Shown here piece by piece: positions 1 through 14,100 of a DNA stretch of 60,000 bases (positions within the stretch are counted from its first letter, which is position 1; every line of letters starts with the position of its first letter). Where the stretch lies: positions 8,098,501 through 8,158,500 of the forward strand of contig NC_092580.1 of the NCBI RefSeq assembly GCF_037975245.1, given 5' to 3'. The translations under genes were made by a program, and so were the position numbers. The notes under the pieces are model-generated. The model ran no database searches, was not told the origin of the DNA, and saw nothing but the letters and a program-made list of their open reading frames with translations. The stretch comes from Apostichopus japonicus. Taxonomy: Eukaryota; Echinodermata; Holothuroidea; Aspidochirotida; Stichopodidae.

Positions 1-211
1 TTAAATGGGCACAAAACAGATCATATGTCATGTTAAACACAATTGTTATTTCTTGAGCACTTGAAAACAAAAAATGTTGTATTCAAACAGTGTCTTGCAA
101 TGAACTACATGAGCATCCAAAATCAAACAAATCCTCAAGCTTAAAGTGATGCAAACCCTGGTTTGAAACTTACTTAAATACATTCAAATCAATGGATTCA
201 ACTTTACCTAA

Positions 212-1375
212 TGTTGATTTATAGGGTTAAACACTGTTGATTATAGGGTTAAAGGCTGTTGATTTATAGGGTTAAACACTGTTAATTTATAGGGTTAAAC
301 ACTGTTTATTTATAAGGTTAACCACTGTTGCTTTATAGGGTTAAACATTGTTGATTTATAGGGTTAAACACTGTTGATTTATAGGGTTAAACACTGTTGA
401 TTTATAGGGTTAAAGGCTGTTGAATTATAGGGTTAAACACTGTTAATTTATAGGGTTAAACACTGTTTATTTATAAGGTTAACCACTGTTGCTTTATAGG
501 GTTAAACATTGTTGATTTATAGGGTTAAACACTGTTGATTTATAGGGTTAAACGCTGTTGCTTTATAGGGTTAAACACTGTTGCTTTATAGGGTTAAACA
601 CTGTTGATTTATAGGGTTAAACAATGTTGATTTATAGGGTTCAACACTGTTGATTTATAGGGTTAAACACTGTTGATTTATAGGGTTCAACACTGTTGCT
701 TTATAGGGTAAAACATTGTTGATTTATAGGGTTAAACACTGTTGATTTATAGGGTTCAACACTGTTGCTTTATAGAGTTAAATGCTGTTGCTTTATAGGG
801 TTAAACACTGTTGCTTTATAGGGTTAAACACTGTTGATTTATAGGGTTAAACAATGTTGATTTATAGGGTTCAACACTGTTGATTTATAGGGTTAAACAC
901 TGTTGATTTATAGGGTTCAACACTGTTGCTTTATAGAGTTAAACGCTGTTGCTTTATAGGGTTAAACACTGTTGCTTTATAGGGTTAAACACTGTTGATT
1001 TATAGGGTTAAACAATGTTGATTTATAGGGTTCAACACTGTTGATTTATAGGGTTAAACACTGTTGATTTATAGGGTTCAACACTGTTGCTTTATAGGGT
1101 AAAACATTGTTGATTTATAGGGTTAAACACTGTTGCTTTATAGGGTTCAACACTGTTGCTTTATAGGGTTAAACATTGTTGATTTATAGGGTTAAACACT
1201 GTTGATTTATAGGGTTAAACACTGTTGATTTATAGGGTTAAACACTGTTGATTTATAGGGTTAACACTTTTAATTTTTAGGGTTAAACACAGTTGATTTA
1301 TATGGTTAAACACTGTTGATTTATAGGGTTAACACTTTTAATTTTTAGGGTTAAACACTGTTGATTTATATGGTT
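212..1375. repeat. 23-bp minisatellite with higher-order structure (~50 copies)
   Basis: The unit is TTTATAGGGTTAAACACTGT plus TGA. Variant units recur at fixed distances: AAAGGCTG at 251 and 412 (161 = 7x23), and AANGCTGTTGC at 551, 781 and 942 (230 = 10x23, then 161 = 7x23). Blocks of 7-10 units have therefore duplicated together. The array lies in the WASHC4 intron after exon 15. The core TAGGGTTA resembles a telomeric octamer. Confidence 0.95.
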
Positions 1376-1992
1376 TAAGGCAATCAAACTAAACCATCAT
1401 CATTTGGTCTGTGTGACAGATATTTGCCATGAACGACTTCCCCAAACAACTAAGAAAAATCTTACAAAGATCATATTCCATTTTTAATGTTCTTTACCAA
1501 TCATGACTGAGGACTTGAGTCAAGTCTAAATATGACACATCTAAACCACATGTTCTTGATTTTTTAATGGTATTCTCTATTTATCATGTCTATTTTCTGT
1601 AATGGAGGTGGGCTTTGCTAATGCTGAATCTAAAATATTGAAGTTGTTAACATGACCTATTACTAATGACTGTTTTGCATTCACCTTTAAGAACAAATAG
1701 AAACTAAACTGTTTCACATCATGATGTCAATTGATGGAATGGTGGTCCCTTGACCTGACATTTCATTCCTGATATTTTCTAAACAAGATAATATTTTGCA
1801 AAAGACTTTACTCATATCCGGCTAAAGATGTTGGTTGGGTTTGCTTTATTACACTCTGACCTTGATTAGACTATTAAAAGAAATATTCACACTGTGTTAC
1901 TAACACAAAAGCTATGTGCATACCAAACCTGTTTTCATTAATTGATAATTATAATGATTTTTCTTTCTAATTTGTAGTTTCTGATTCATTAC
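1376..1992. other. WASHC4 intron 15, unique AT-rich part
   Basis: No exon, repeat or regulatory element was recognised between the 23-bp array and the exon 15 donor. Confidence 0.6.
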
Positions 1993-2118
1993 CTTTAACA
2001 TCTCTACCATCCGACATAGAGCTAGCACCGCAGTCTTGGTGAGAGGTTTGTTCATGTGAGCGTGGAGGTTCATGACAGACCGGATGGTGTTACGAATGTT
2101 ATACGCAAATAAAAGACC
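1993..2118 (-). CDS. WASHC4: WASHC4 exon 15 (residues 438-479), last exon in the window
   Basis: Begins [20 protein letters not shown] and ends CRMVEMLK; acceptor ttttacag, donor AAAG|gtaatg; phase 0. The next exon must lie left of the window; nothing resembling it was found in 1-1992. Confidence 0.94.
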
Positions 2119-5100
2119 CTGTAAAAATCATAACAAAATAATTACAATTATCAACTTCAACTGTTACATGGGAGTAAAAGATGTCTTAAAATGTCAGCAA
2201 CAGGAAACGAAACCATAACTAGATAACCAATGAATGAACACTTTAAGAGATCTATAGCATACATTTGTTTTAGCCATAAAATTTCACTTTGAAAATGTGA
2301 CGGATTTCAAGTAAACTTGCAATGTTTGAACTGTAACATTCTAGTCCACAAAAATACTTAAAGAGAGTTACTTGATACGTTCCTGTTATTGTTTCAAAAG
2401 ATCTGAGACTGAACCAGAATTAATGTAATTAAAACTAAAACACTTTAAGGAAGATGGAGAAATGACAATACCAATTATTAATAACAATGGTTCATTGTGT
2501 GCTGTATTAGTTCATTTTTTTAAACATGAACAATTAGGAATTTGATATCTAATCAAAACTAGAAATTACCGTTCTAACTAAAATACTATCTAACTAGAAG
2601 ATAACCAGAAAGTCTGTTGGCTCTGTGATTCCTTGCCGTACAATGTACTCAAACTTCAGAATAACCATCTGACTAACATATAGCAAGTGAGTTATTTGTC
2701 CAAAAATTAAGTGAGAACTAGAAAAGATCAGAGATTTCCAGCTTTTATTTGTAGTTCTTCCTTGTGAGTATTCAATCATTTCATTCACTGGTAAAGATTT
2801 ACAGTATAGAATTTCTATTTCAAAATGTTTCAATATCCAGAAAGAACAGCCTTCCTAGATGAAATATAGACACATCTATGTATGAATAAAAGGACATTTT
2901 CTTTTACCAATTTTGAGCCAGCAAATCAGCAACCATCCCTTTAATAATTGTTATTAATGAAAGAGAATTACATAACATTGTTTATACAATGTGAAATATT
3001 TTCACAACCTACTACTGCCAAAGCAAAAGTCATCTAGTATATAAAATCACAGAGAAAATGGCCAATTTTTAGGCCATTTCAGATAACCTATTGACATTTA
3101 TGAGTGAGATCCTCAACTTACGTGTAGAAAGAGAGATCATTTATGAGTGAGATCCTCAACTTACGTGTATAAAGAGAGAACATTTATGAGTGTGATCCTC
3201 AACTTACGTGTATAAAGAGAGAACATTTATGAGTGAGATCCTCAACTTACGTGTAGAAAGAGAGATCATTTATGAGTGAGGTCCTCGACTTACGTGTATA
3301 AAGAGAGAACATTTATGAGTGTGATCCTCAACTTACGTGTATAAAGAGAGAACATTTATGAGTGAGGTCCTCAACTTACGTGTATAAAGAGAGAACATTT
3401 ATGAGTGATCTCCTCAACTTACGTGTATAAAGAGAGAACATTTATGAGTGTGATCCTCAACTTACGTGTATAAAGAGAGAACATTTATAGAGTGTGATCC
3501 TCAACTTACGTGTATAAAGAGAGAACATTTATAGAGTGTGATCCTCAACTTACGTGTATAAAGAGAGAACATTTATGAGTGTGATCCTCAACTTACGTGT
3601 ATAAAGAGAGAACATTTATAGAGTGTGATCCTCAACTTACGTGTATAAAGAGAGAACATTTATGAGTGAGATCCTCAACTTACGTGTATAAAGAGAGAAC
3701 ATTTATAGAGTGTGATCCTCAACTTACGTGTATAAAGAGAGATCATTTATGAGTGATCTCCTCAACTTACGTGTATAAAGAGAGAACATTTATGAGTGTG
3801 ATCCTCAACTTACGTGTATAAAGAGAGAACATTTATGAGTGAGATCCTCAACTTACGTGTATAAAGAGAGAACATTTATGAGTGAGGTCCTCAACTTACG
3901 TGTATAAAGAGAGAACATTTATGAGTGATCTCCTCAACTTACGTGTATAAAGAGAGTACATTTATGAGTGATCTCCTCAACTTACGTGTATAAAGAGAGA
4001 ACATTTATGAGTGAGATCCTCAACTTACGTGTATAAAGAGAGAACATTTATGAGTGTGATCCTCAACTTACGTGTATAAAGAGAGAACATTTATGAGTGA
4101 TCTCCTCAACTTACGTGTATAAAGAGAGTACATTTATGAGTGATCTCCTCAACTTACGTGTATAAAGAGAGAACATTTATGAGTGAGATCCTCAACTTAC
4201 GTGTATAAAGAGAGAACATTTATGAGTGTGATCCTCAACTTACGTGTATAAAGAGAGAACATTTATGAGTGAGGTCCTCAACTTACGTGTATAAAGAGAG
4301 AACATTTATGAGTGAGATCCTCAACTTACGTGTATAAAGAGAGAACATTTATGAGTGATCTCCTCAACTTACGTGTATAAAGAGAGAACATTTATGAGTG
4401 TGATCCTCAACTTACGTGTATAAAGAGAGATCATTTATGAGTGATCTCCTCAACTTACGTGTATAAAGAGAGAACATTTATGAGTGTGATCCTCAACTTA
4501 CGTGTATAAAGAGAGAACATTTATGAGTGAGATCCTCAACTTACGTGTATAAAGAGAGAATACTTATGAGTGTGATCCTCAACTTACGTGTATAAAGAGA
4601 GTACATTTATGAGTGAGATCCTCAACTTACGTGTATAAAGAGAGAACATTTATAGAGTGTGATCCTCAACTTACGTGTATAAAGAGAGAACATTTATGAG
4701 TGTGATCCTCAACTTACGTGTATAAAGAGAGATCATTTATGAGTGATCTCCTCAACTTACGTGTATAAAGAGAGAACATTTATGAGTGTGATCCTCAACT
4801 TACGTGTATAAAGAGAGAACATTTATGAGTGAGATCCTCAACTTACGTGTATAAAGAGAGAATACTTATGAGTGTGATCCTCAACTTACGTGTATAAAGA
4901 GAGTACATTTATGAGTGAGGTCCTCAACTTACGTGTATAAAGAGAGAACATTTATGAGTGAGGTCCTCGATGACCGTATTTGCCTGAGTGAGACTAGATT
5001 CCATCCGAATCATCCAAGAACACACTTGCATATAGTAAGAATTCACATCCCTGGCAGAGAAAAGAAAAAAGATGCAACATTAATGAGTCAGAAAAATCAC

Positions 5101-8100
5101 TAGTTAGCAAACCAAATGTTTAAATAGCTTTAATATAGAGAGTCAGGCTAGGTTGACATTTTCACAAAGAAACATTTTCTTCATAGATTAGATATGTTTC
5201 TATATTCATTCATAAAGCAGCAGGGAGAATTTTCCTCTCAGATTTATAGTTCTATAATTAAAAAAAATGTGTTAAATATTCCATCTTTTAAACCAGTGAG
5301 GAATGACAGACATTTATAGCAATAAAGACACTTCCTCAATTGTCAGCCTTTGAGAATTATTTCCCAGCAAAAAATACTAATGTTATGTTGAGAATCCGCC
5401 AGAAATAAGAAATAGGGAGTCAAATTAACAAAGTGGGTTTCTAAGCTGAGGGTGTTGTAAACTCTTTCTTTGATTGAGAGATCTAAAATGCAAATTGCAA
5501 TTGGTTCTTTGCTGCTACTTTCTCACAAGTTGCCTCAGCAGGTGGAAGAAATGTAAAACAGCATCATGGCATTTCAGAACTATTGGGTGTCATTTTCTTT
5601 TCTTTTATCATTTTTTTTTTTACTTTGCTTCAATTTATACCATGGCTCAATGTATTTATAAGCACATTTTACATAGTTATAACACTTTCACAATGGTTCA
5701 ATCTATTTATAAGCACATTTTACACAGTTATAACCTTTTAGAATTGTAAAGTACCTGACAAGACTTTGGCTTTTCTGTTGAAGATAGGTTGCTGTGAATG
5801 TGATAACAGCTTGCTGTGACTTTCTGTCCAGAAATTTTGATATGTGCGGAGACAGACTTCTGAGAAGAAACTGGTTGGATGACCAAACAACGTTAGCCGT
5901 TAGGGTCACCGCAGGAACCTGAATGACAGGAAATAACAGGTTATAAGCAAGCACTAATCAATGTTATTCATGAGGAAGGGATTCATTTCACAGCTCCCTG
6001 TTAATCTGAATCATTGTTCCTATGGCAAACAAAACCAATATGAGTCCTATCGAATTCAACATGGGGTACAGCAGTGACATAGGACTCCAAAGGTACTCGG
6101 ATAATAGTACTTGACTAAAACACTGGGAGCCAGCAATCAATACATCAACTATAGATGAGACCAATCAATGAATAAAGATTTTATTTAAGCAATAAAAATA
6201 TATACATTTTATCATTTTACTTGTTATAGTCATGCATCTGTGGAATGGAAAAGCCTCTTAAAAGGCAGATAATATCAAACATTAATTTCAAAAGAATTCT
6301 TCTAAATGTGTGTCTACTGTTTTGCTTTCTTGACTCACAGACCCCTTTGACAATATACCCACTACTCAAGATAATGAATTACACAGCAAAAGTTAAAAAC
6401 CCTCAAACTGTAAATACTACATTTCAAAGAAAGTTACCTTCTTGTAAACATCCCAGAGAGCGCGGAAGACTTTCTTGTCTATGACCCTGAAGATTTGGTA
6501 GTGAAGGACGTAGAGTCCGCAGATTCCAACAAACTTGAGACGATGCTCTGTTTCGCTGGTCTCACCTGACGTAAAGCAAAACAAATAGTGAATGCAACAT
6601 GACTAATCACAGTAATTAAAATGCAGGAAGTCTTTATTTTGTTTGTCAACATATATAACTGCATATTGGCTGTTACAAATGCAATACTGCTAAAACCAAT
6701 CAGTGTACATGTAACTCAGCTATTCCAGTTTCAGCCAAGAAAGCTCTCAAAACACCAAACCAGTTATCATAATAATGTCTAAATATTCACAGACTCAGAT
6801 GGCGAGACAATCATGTCAAATACCCACGCAGCTTAGATTAGCTGTAACTTTCAATTAAGACTTCTCAAATTTCATTAAAGTATATATAGGTTGCTATGAG
6901 TATAGCATGGCACCAAACATTATTAAAGTTGAGTGACTGAAACTATCAGATAAATTCCATGATTCTTGTTCACACATCGTACATGAGAGTTAATGAGACA
7001 AGTCCAGCTTTAATGAGGTCAAACCCCCAGTCACATATATTTTTAATAGTCTACAGATTGCATTCTTGAGTTAATAAGAAAAGGACTTCAACTGTACCTA
7101 TTTTTGGTTCTGTCTGAGAGAAGATGGTTCTGATGACATGAGCAAATTCATCTGCAAAAAACTGGTTCTTGGACACGGAGAGACTTCCATCGTCAAAATT
7201 CTGTTCAACACAATTCTAAAGACAACAAAAATAAATAAAACGAAGGCAAGGAATATTATTTTTGAAGTTTCAAAGTTTTTGGGGAGTCACAGTACATATA
7301 TTATATTATAATTATTATGTAACTAGGGCAATCTTCTCTGGGAACAACATGAACTATTTCTTGTTGCCCTTAAAGAATCAATTAGCATTGTTAATTAGCT
7401 GAACCAGTTAATGACAATCAAAAGTTTATCTTGATTATATAAACAAAAGAGATTAGGTTTAGTTTTATTTGCTATGCCACTCTGGTAATATTATCTGTTT
7501 ATGTTTTTACATGAGGAAACATCTGTATTTTTGCAAACAAAATACAAAATGTTTTCAAATATGAATTCAAATCCATGTTACTCACATTCCTGTGCTAACC
7601 ATTGTTGCGTGAGGGTGGTCAAGAACGATGCAGGTCAAGGTGAAACTTAAGAAGTTTATTTACGACGGAGTAACCGAGGCGGTTTTAAAACAACACTATC
7701 AGTTAAACAAAGATACTTACATGAAAAATCATTCCATCCAAGAGTTGTCCCTGCAGTCCCATCAGGAGTCTCTCAAATGGACGTAATTTATTCTCCTCGA
7801 TTCCAAATCTGCCTGGATTGTGGTGAACGGACTTCAACATTCTATCGGTTAAAAGAACCATGGGATGACCGTTAACATGGGACTCATTTCCTATTTATTA
7901 CTCATAATATTAAACCAACATTCCTAAACAATTATATCATTGAAATGAATTACAAACGAAATGCAATTAGGTGAAGACAAAATGAAGTTTTGCAACTTAA
8001 TAAAATATCACAGAAGATCACCGAAGCACAATCTGTTATACAGTATGTTAACATCATGCCAGGTAAGTCAAACTAAGTTGCAAAATTCTAGAAAAATACA

Positions 8101-11100
8101 AACAGTTGGATGCTGCTATTATTATCAAGTTAAATCTTTCAATATTCATGACTGGTTCACAAATGAAAATATAATTCACTGAAACTTGATCTCGATTGGC
8201 GACAGCTTCATCATGTGCAGCCCCGGTATTTGGAGACTGATGTTGAGAATACAACCTAACATAGGAATTGTTCCATCATGTAATTTAGGGAGTATTACAA
8301 CGTGAATATTCTCAACTTGAAAGGAGACTGATGTTGAGAATACAACCTAACATAGGAATTGTTCCATCATGTAATTTAGGGAGTATTAGAACGTGAATAT
8401 TCTCAACTTGAAAGGAGACTGATGTTGAGAATACAACCTAACATAAGAATTGTTCCATCATGTAATTTAGGGAGTATTACAACATAAATATTCTCACCTT
8501 TTATACAAAGTCCAGTGTTCCTTCAGTGTGCCTTGATTGTTGATGATTTCATCCAATGTAATTAAAACTCTCAGCAAGTCCGCTAAATATTCAAACACAA
8601 CCTGAAAAATGAATATTCATAGCAATTAATTGTCAATACTCATGCTAATGGACTAACACAATTTCAACACTACTCAGATTCAAATACTCCTAAACTATAT
8701 TCAAAAGAGCTATACTGTGGATTATGTACTGCCTGACTCTTGTAGAGGAGGAAGTGTTATGCTTCTCCACTGCTACAAGAGTACCCATAAGAGTACCCAT
8801 CTCTACCAAAAGTACCCATCTCTACCCAGAGTAGCCATCTCTACCCAGAGTAGCCATCTCTACCCAGAGTAGTCATCTCTACCAAGATTACCCATCTCTA
8901 CCAAGATTACCCATCTCTACCAAGATTACCCATCTCTACCAAGATTACCCATCTCTACCAAGAGGACCCATCTCTACCAAGAGTACCCATTTCTACCAAG
9001 AGTACCCATCTCTACCCAGAGTGCCCATCTCCACCAAGAGTACCAATCTCCACCAAGAGTACCCATCTCTACCAAGGGTACCCATCTCCACCAAGAGTAC
9101 CCATCTCTACCAAGAGTACCCATCTCTACCAAGAGGACCCATCACCACCAAGAGTACCCATCTCTACCAAGGGTACCCATGTCCACCAAGAGTACCCATC
9201 TCTACCAAGAGTACCCATCTCTACCAAGAGTACCAATCTCCACCAAGAGTACCCATCTCTACCAAGGGTACCCATGTCCACCAAGAGTACCCATCTCTAT
9301 CAAGAGTACCCATCTCTACCAAGAGTACCCAATCTCTTCCAAGAGTACCCAACTCTACCAAGAGTACCCATCTCTACCAAGTGACGGCTTCATGTTTTCT
9401 TTGGTACTATGGGCTTCTACCTTTGTCAACTGCTTGCTTCACTACTCATTATATATTATATTATTATATATTTAAGTTATATATAAATATATAATTGTTG
9501 CACATACTCTTCTCAAAGTGAAGGTCAAAGTGAAAGAGAACAGAAGCCAATTGACTGTAAATGCCCATTATATGTACATCACATGCAATTATTATTCATC
9601 ACAGGATTTTATTTACATACCTGAAAGTGAACATTGACTACGTCTATAGTTCTTGCTGCATTCCTGCAAAAACCAAATAAGACAGTAACCATATCATTAG
9701 ACACAATTCAAGGGTTCACTTAATTATATATACCTTAGCAGCAGTTACTTGCACACCATGGCTTTTGTAATCCGAGACATGTGTATTACCAGCAGAGAAA
9801 CAACATTGCTACTGTTACTTTTCATGAAATGTTCCAGCAGACTGTCAGTATGCATAATTTATTATTAACAGCCATTCAGAGGCAGGTATTTGGGTATCTT
9901 GTGTTTGGTCAGATTGTTTCAGTGTATAAGAACATTGGCTGACAGGCTTTTTCTTTCCTATGCATACTATATTTCAGACATTAACATAATAAATTTGTTG
10001 AGCAAAGAGTCATTCACTTAAGCACCAGAAATCAAACTAAGAATTTCATTTCTGTTACTTGAAGTTTAATACAGAAAGCTTACACATGGATAAATCATTT
10101 GTGTGAGTTACTTTTGTGAAATACTTTTATCTTCCTTTAAAATACCACGCTCTCACTGCTGTGGATCATAAACTGGAAGGTCAACATGCAGGATGACACA
10201 TGCAATATTATCAAAGATGATGTTGTTCAAAAATGGCAGATATTTTGAAACTTTTCTATACAACTAAGAAAATGTAAAAGAAAATGTTATGTATATCACA
10301 ATTTATTTGAATAAACCACACCTTTCTTTCTTTCATTTCTCTACGAGACCTCTACATAATATGGGTGAACATGAATAACATACTTAGCATTGTTGTAGAG
10401 TCCAGACATTTGATGGAGAACATTCTTGATGACCTCGTAACAGCGGTTGACATAACATGACAGTTCCTGCAGAGAGGAAGCAAACAGTTTCGATTAGAAC
10501 TGGATTGTTTTCCTTCAGTTTTCATCTATTGTATCATATATTATAGGCATTCCTGGCAAAAAACAATGTGTTCTATGTACATGAACTACATATCTTGACT
10601 AAAAATTTCTATATCTTTTAACTTCCTTTCATGCTTGCCCCCCAAGTCTTAAAATATCTTCAAGGATCAATCATAAAGGTGGGTGTGTGTCTCTTTGCAC
10701 ATTAATGTACGGTAGTTTCTTTTACGTTGAGTGGAATATATTCATAACATACACTTCACAATGTTATTTGTCCTACACGAAAGCCTTCCACATGTACTAA
10801 GTATTCTAGGTTTCTTACTAACTATCAATGCTTTCAAAACTAATACTACAATAACATTTCATATAGTTTAACTCCCAAAAGAGATAAGGAATTACATTAT
10901 TAGAGGAATATTGAATCAACTGTGACATGTATAATAGTTGGGGCCTTGTAAAATGTACTTTTTGAATTTCGCTTCTACTCCTTCACGGAGGGTCTCTTCT
11001 TACCTGTAGAAATGGCATCATTCTGCCCATCTGGACCTGGGCCTCTCCTTCATCCAAACCACTATCAGGTTCTGAAGGGAGAGAGATACGAGAAAAAACA

Positions 11101-14100
11101 GTAAACAAAGGAATAATATTTACCTCACAATCCATCATATTATGATTGTCAATGCTGATAATGTGCTGACACTGCTGTGAGTATCCAATACAAAGGCTAT
11201 AAAGCATGCTAAGTGTTATGGTGATCAAAATTACAAGCCAACCTACTAAATACAATGGTCCATATTCCAAACCTGATTGATCAGACAAAATAGTTCAATG
11301 ACCCTCTTCATACTATTATCTTTACTCTACTCTATCTTTAATCTGCCATCAAAACCTAACTTTGAAGTTTGGTTTTGTCCAAAAGTGCTCTCTGCTAAAG
11401 TCTGCTAGTTTTGTACAACCAACATCAGATTGTCACCGGTAGCTGTCCTAGTGTGTGACAAATAAGAAGTGTTCACCATTTGATTGCACGAGAGATCCAT
11501 CTCGGGGGATGTTACAAGCAAATGTTACATCTCTCAATTCGATTACCTGTTATTCTATATAAGTACTACAACAAAAAAACTACAGAAACTAAATATGGCT
11601 GTGATCCAGGACAATTTCAAAGAACCACAAGCCTTTTCGAAAATGGAGTTCTTTGAAAATTAAATGTGCAATGCAAATCAATGGGCAATAGTAACAGACA
11701 AAGGAGTAACTTTAAATTAGGTCTAACGAGCAAATATCATGATTCCAAGGTATTTCATGTGTATGTTATAGTTACAGGTCACATCAAACGATACAGCACA
11801 ACCATCTATTACAATTCTACAAGTACAAGCATCCCATCATATTAACCAAGCAACAATAAATAAAGGAGATTTGCTTTACGGTGTGTTTCCTGTGTTTTGT
11901 TAAGTGACTAGCACGACTTGCAAGGACATCTGCCAAAGATGCAAGTAACATATACTATGTCCTTCTCATATTTCATGAATCTTCATTAACCTCTCTATAC
12001 ATAGATAGGGAAGTTCCTTATCAGTGTGATCTACACTGTTAATAGCTTCATGTACAATAGGAAACCTATCAACTGATGATTGCAACAATGTGGGAAACGA
12101 AACTGTCGTTTATGACAGCATTTATCAAACCAGATGAAGTATGGGGAGTTAACCTGGATATGAGCTCAAATCGATATCAAGTTCTCTTACTTACACAATG
12201 CATCTGCTCTGCCCAATGCCAAAATTAATGTAAAACAAGCAATGTGACAATAAATTCAAGGTTTTTTTAAGATAAATAAGAATTAAAAGCAACCTATACC
12301 TCCTTCTCCATAGAAAGTCAGGCCTGGGAAATACTTGTTCTCAGCCTGCAAAGGAAAAGATGTGAAAGTGAAAGTCAGTAGATTAATGGGTAAAAAGTCT
12401 GAAATTTTAGCAGTTAATTAGTATCAGAGGGGAGAGTTTGGTAAACTCCTCTACATAGAATCACTTGTAACAAGATGACGGAAGATTATGGCCATTAGGC
12501 TAAAGTGCTGGTCAAAATTACTTCATCAAAGTAGCTGATGCACATAGGTAAGAAGGGAAGAGTCATTCTGAACTACCGGCTGATCCAATTTGTGAAAATA
12601 GCAAGATTTCAATAGTGAATGTACATGCAGGGGGATGGGGGGCTGGGGGTGGGGTGGGTGTTCAATGCAGGTCATAAACTGTTCCTTCTTACCTCAAACT
12701 TTAGTGTTTCCATCTCACAGCACAAAGATGCAAATACTGTCATGACTTTGTTGAAGATCTGTACACAAAAGATAAAAAGATAAATGAACAATATAATACT
12801 TTCTTAAGATGTGATTCAAATCAGTCACAAATTAAGAAACAAAATGGTAAAATCTAGAGCAACAATGCTGCAGAATCTCACTACCTCTACTGATGAGCTC
12901 ATACTTTGATGCTCTGTGTATCAGATAAGACAGGTACTGCGAGGTATTGTATGCATGTAGAAGATATGTACTCTTTGGCATGTTTGCTAACAGACATGTT
13001 CATGTGCAAAGGATACGTTAGACATGTTTGCTAACAGACATGTTCTTGTACAGAGGGTAAGTTAGGCATGTTTGCTTAACAGAAAGGTTCTTGTACAGAG
13101 GATAAGTTACAAAAGAGATTACAAATAAAACAGAATCACTTAAAGTATGCTGTATTGGCCCCAAACATGCCAGATTTTCAAATATGGTCACCTTTGGTCA
13201 AAATTCTTAAACCATTTTTGTTATCACCCTGGAGGAAATTTACCTCACTGGGACATTCAAACATCTTGTGTGTTCATTTAGAATGTCTGAGAACAATTTG
13301 GTGAGTACAGACCTCCAGGAAAGTAATTTTTGAAAACTTCTAGCAATTATAGCATGCTATAATTTGGGGCTAAACATACTACCTTTAAGGACATAACTGG
13401 CAATAAGAAGCCTTAATTACCTTTATTAAAAGTCAATCCCAACAAAAATAACTTAGTTTAAAGCCCATTATTTCAAGCCATATTTCATGATTCAAGAAAG
13501 TGTAACACAACTGACTGGAAATCAGAAAATAGGTCAACTTTCTGGAAATCAGAAAAATAGGTCAAAATTTTTGGCAATTTGTTTCCTAATAATTTTGTAA
13601 CAAATTTTTTTAAATAACAAATAAATTGTTTTGAATCGCTTCCTTTAGAAATGTCATCCCTTAACCCTTTATTCAAAATTTTGAATAAAAAATCATAATT
13701 CAAATGTTAAATCTACACTAGTTTAATGATTTAAAGACTGTAGAATGAAAATGTCAATGTCATTGAATATGTGCAGTAAAAAGTTGTAAATGCTCTTTAT
13801 TACAGTAATAAATTGTCATATATAATTTAGAACTGATAGTAATAAATACTCACTTTATTATCAGTCTTGATCAATTCCAGTAAATTTGTCTGCTCCATTG
13901 GGAGGTACTGATGCAAGGAAGGAAAGAAAACAAAGTATGAAGAAGATTTATTGTGAGAGTTACGTTCAACCTTATTCTTCCTCTGTTCTGATGGTGGAGG
14001 TGAGAACTAACTGGAAACTGTCACCTGTCTAGAGCAGTTCTAAATCCCCCTTAGACTTTGTTAAATCACTTGGTACATACTTACAGTAGAAGTTCCCTTA

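Noticed and set aside
212-1375. Interstitial telomere
   Set aside because: The unit is 23 bp, not TTAGGG; only the TAGGGTTA core is shared.
9021-9494. 157-codon open frame with [19 protein letters not shown]-type repeats
   Set aside because: It is the translation of the 19-bp minisatellite; all frames are periodic, it lies on the opposite strand within a WASHC4 intron, and no splice structure or homology supports it.
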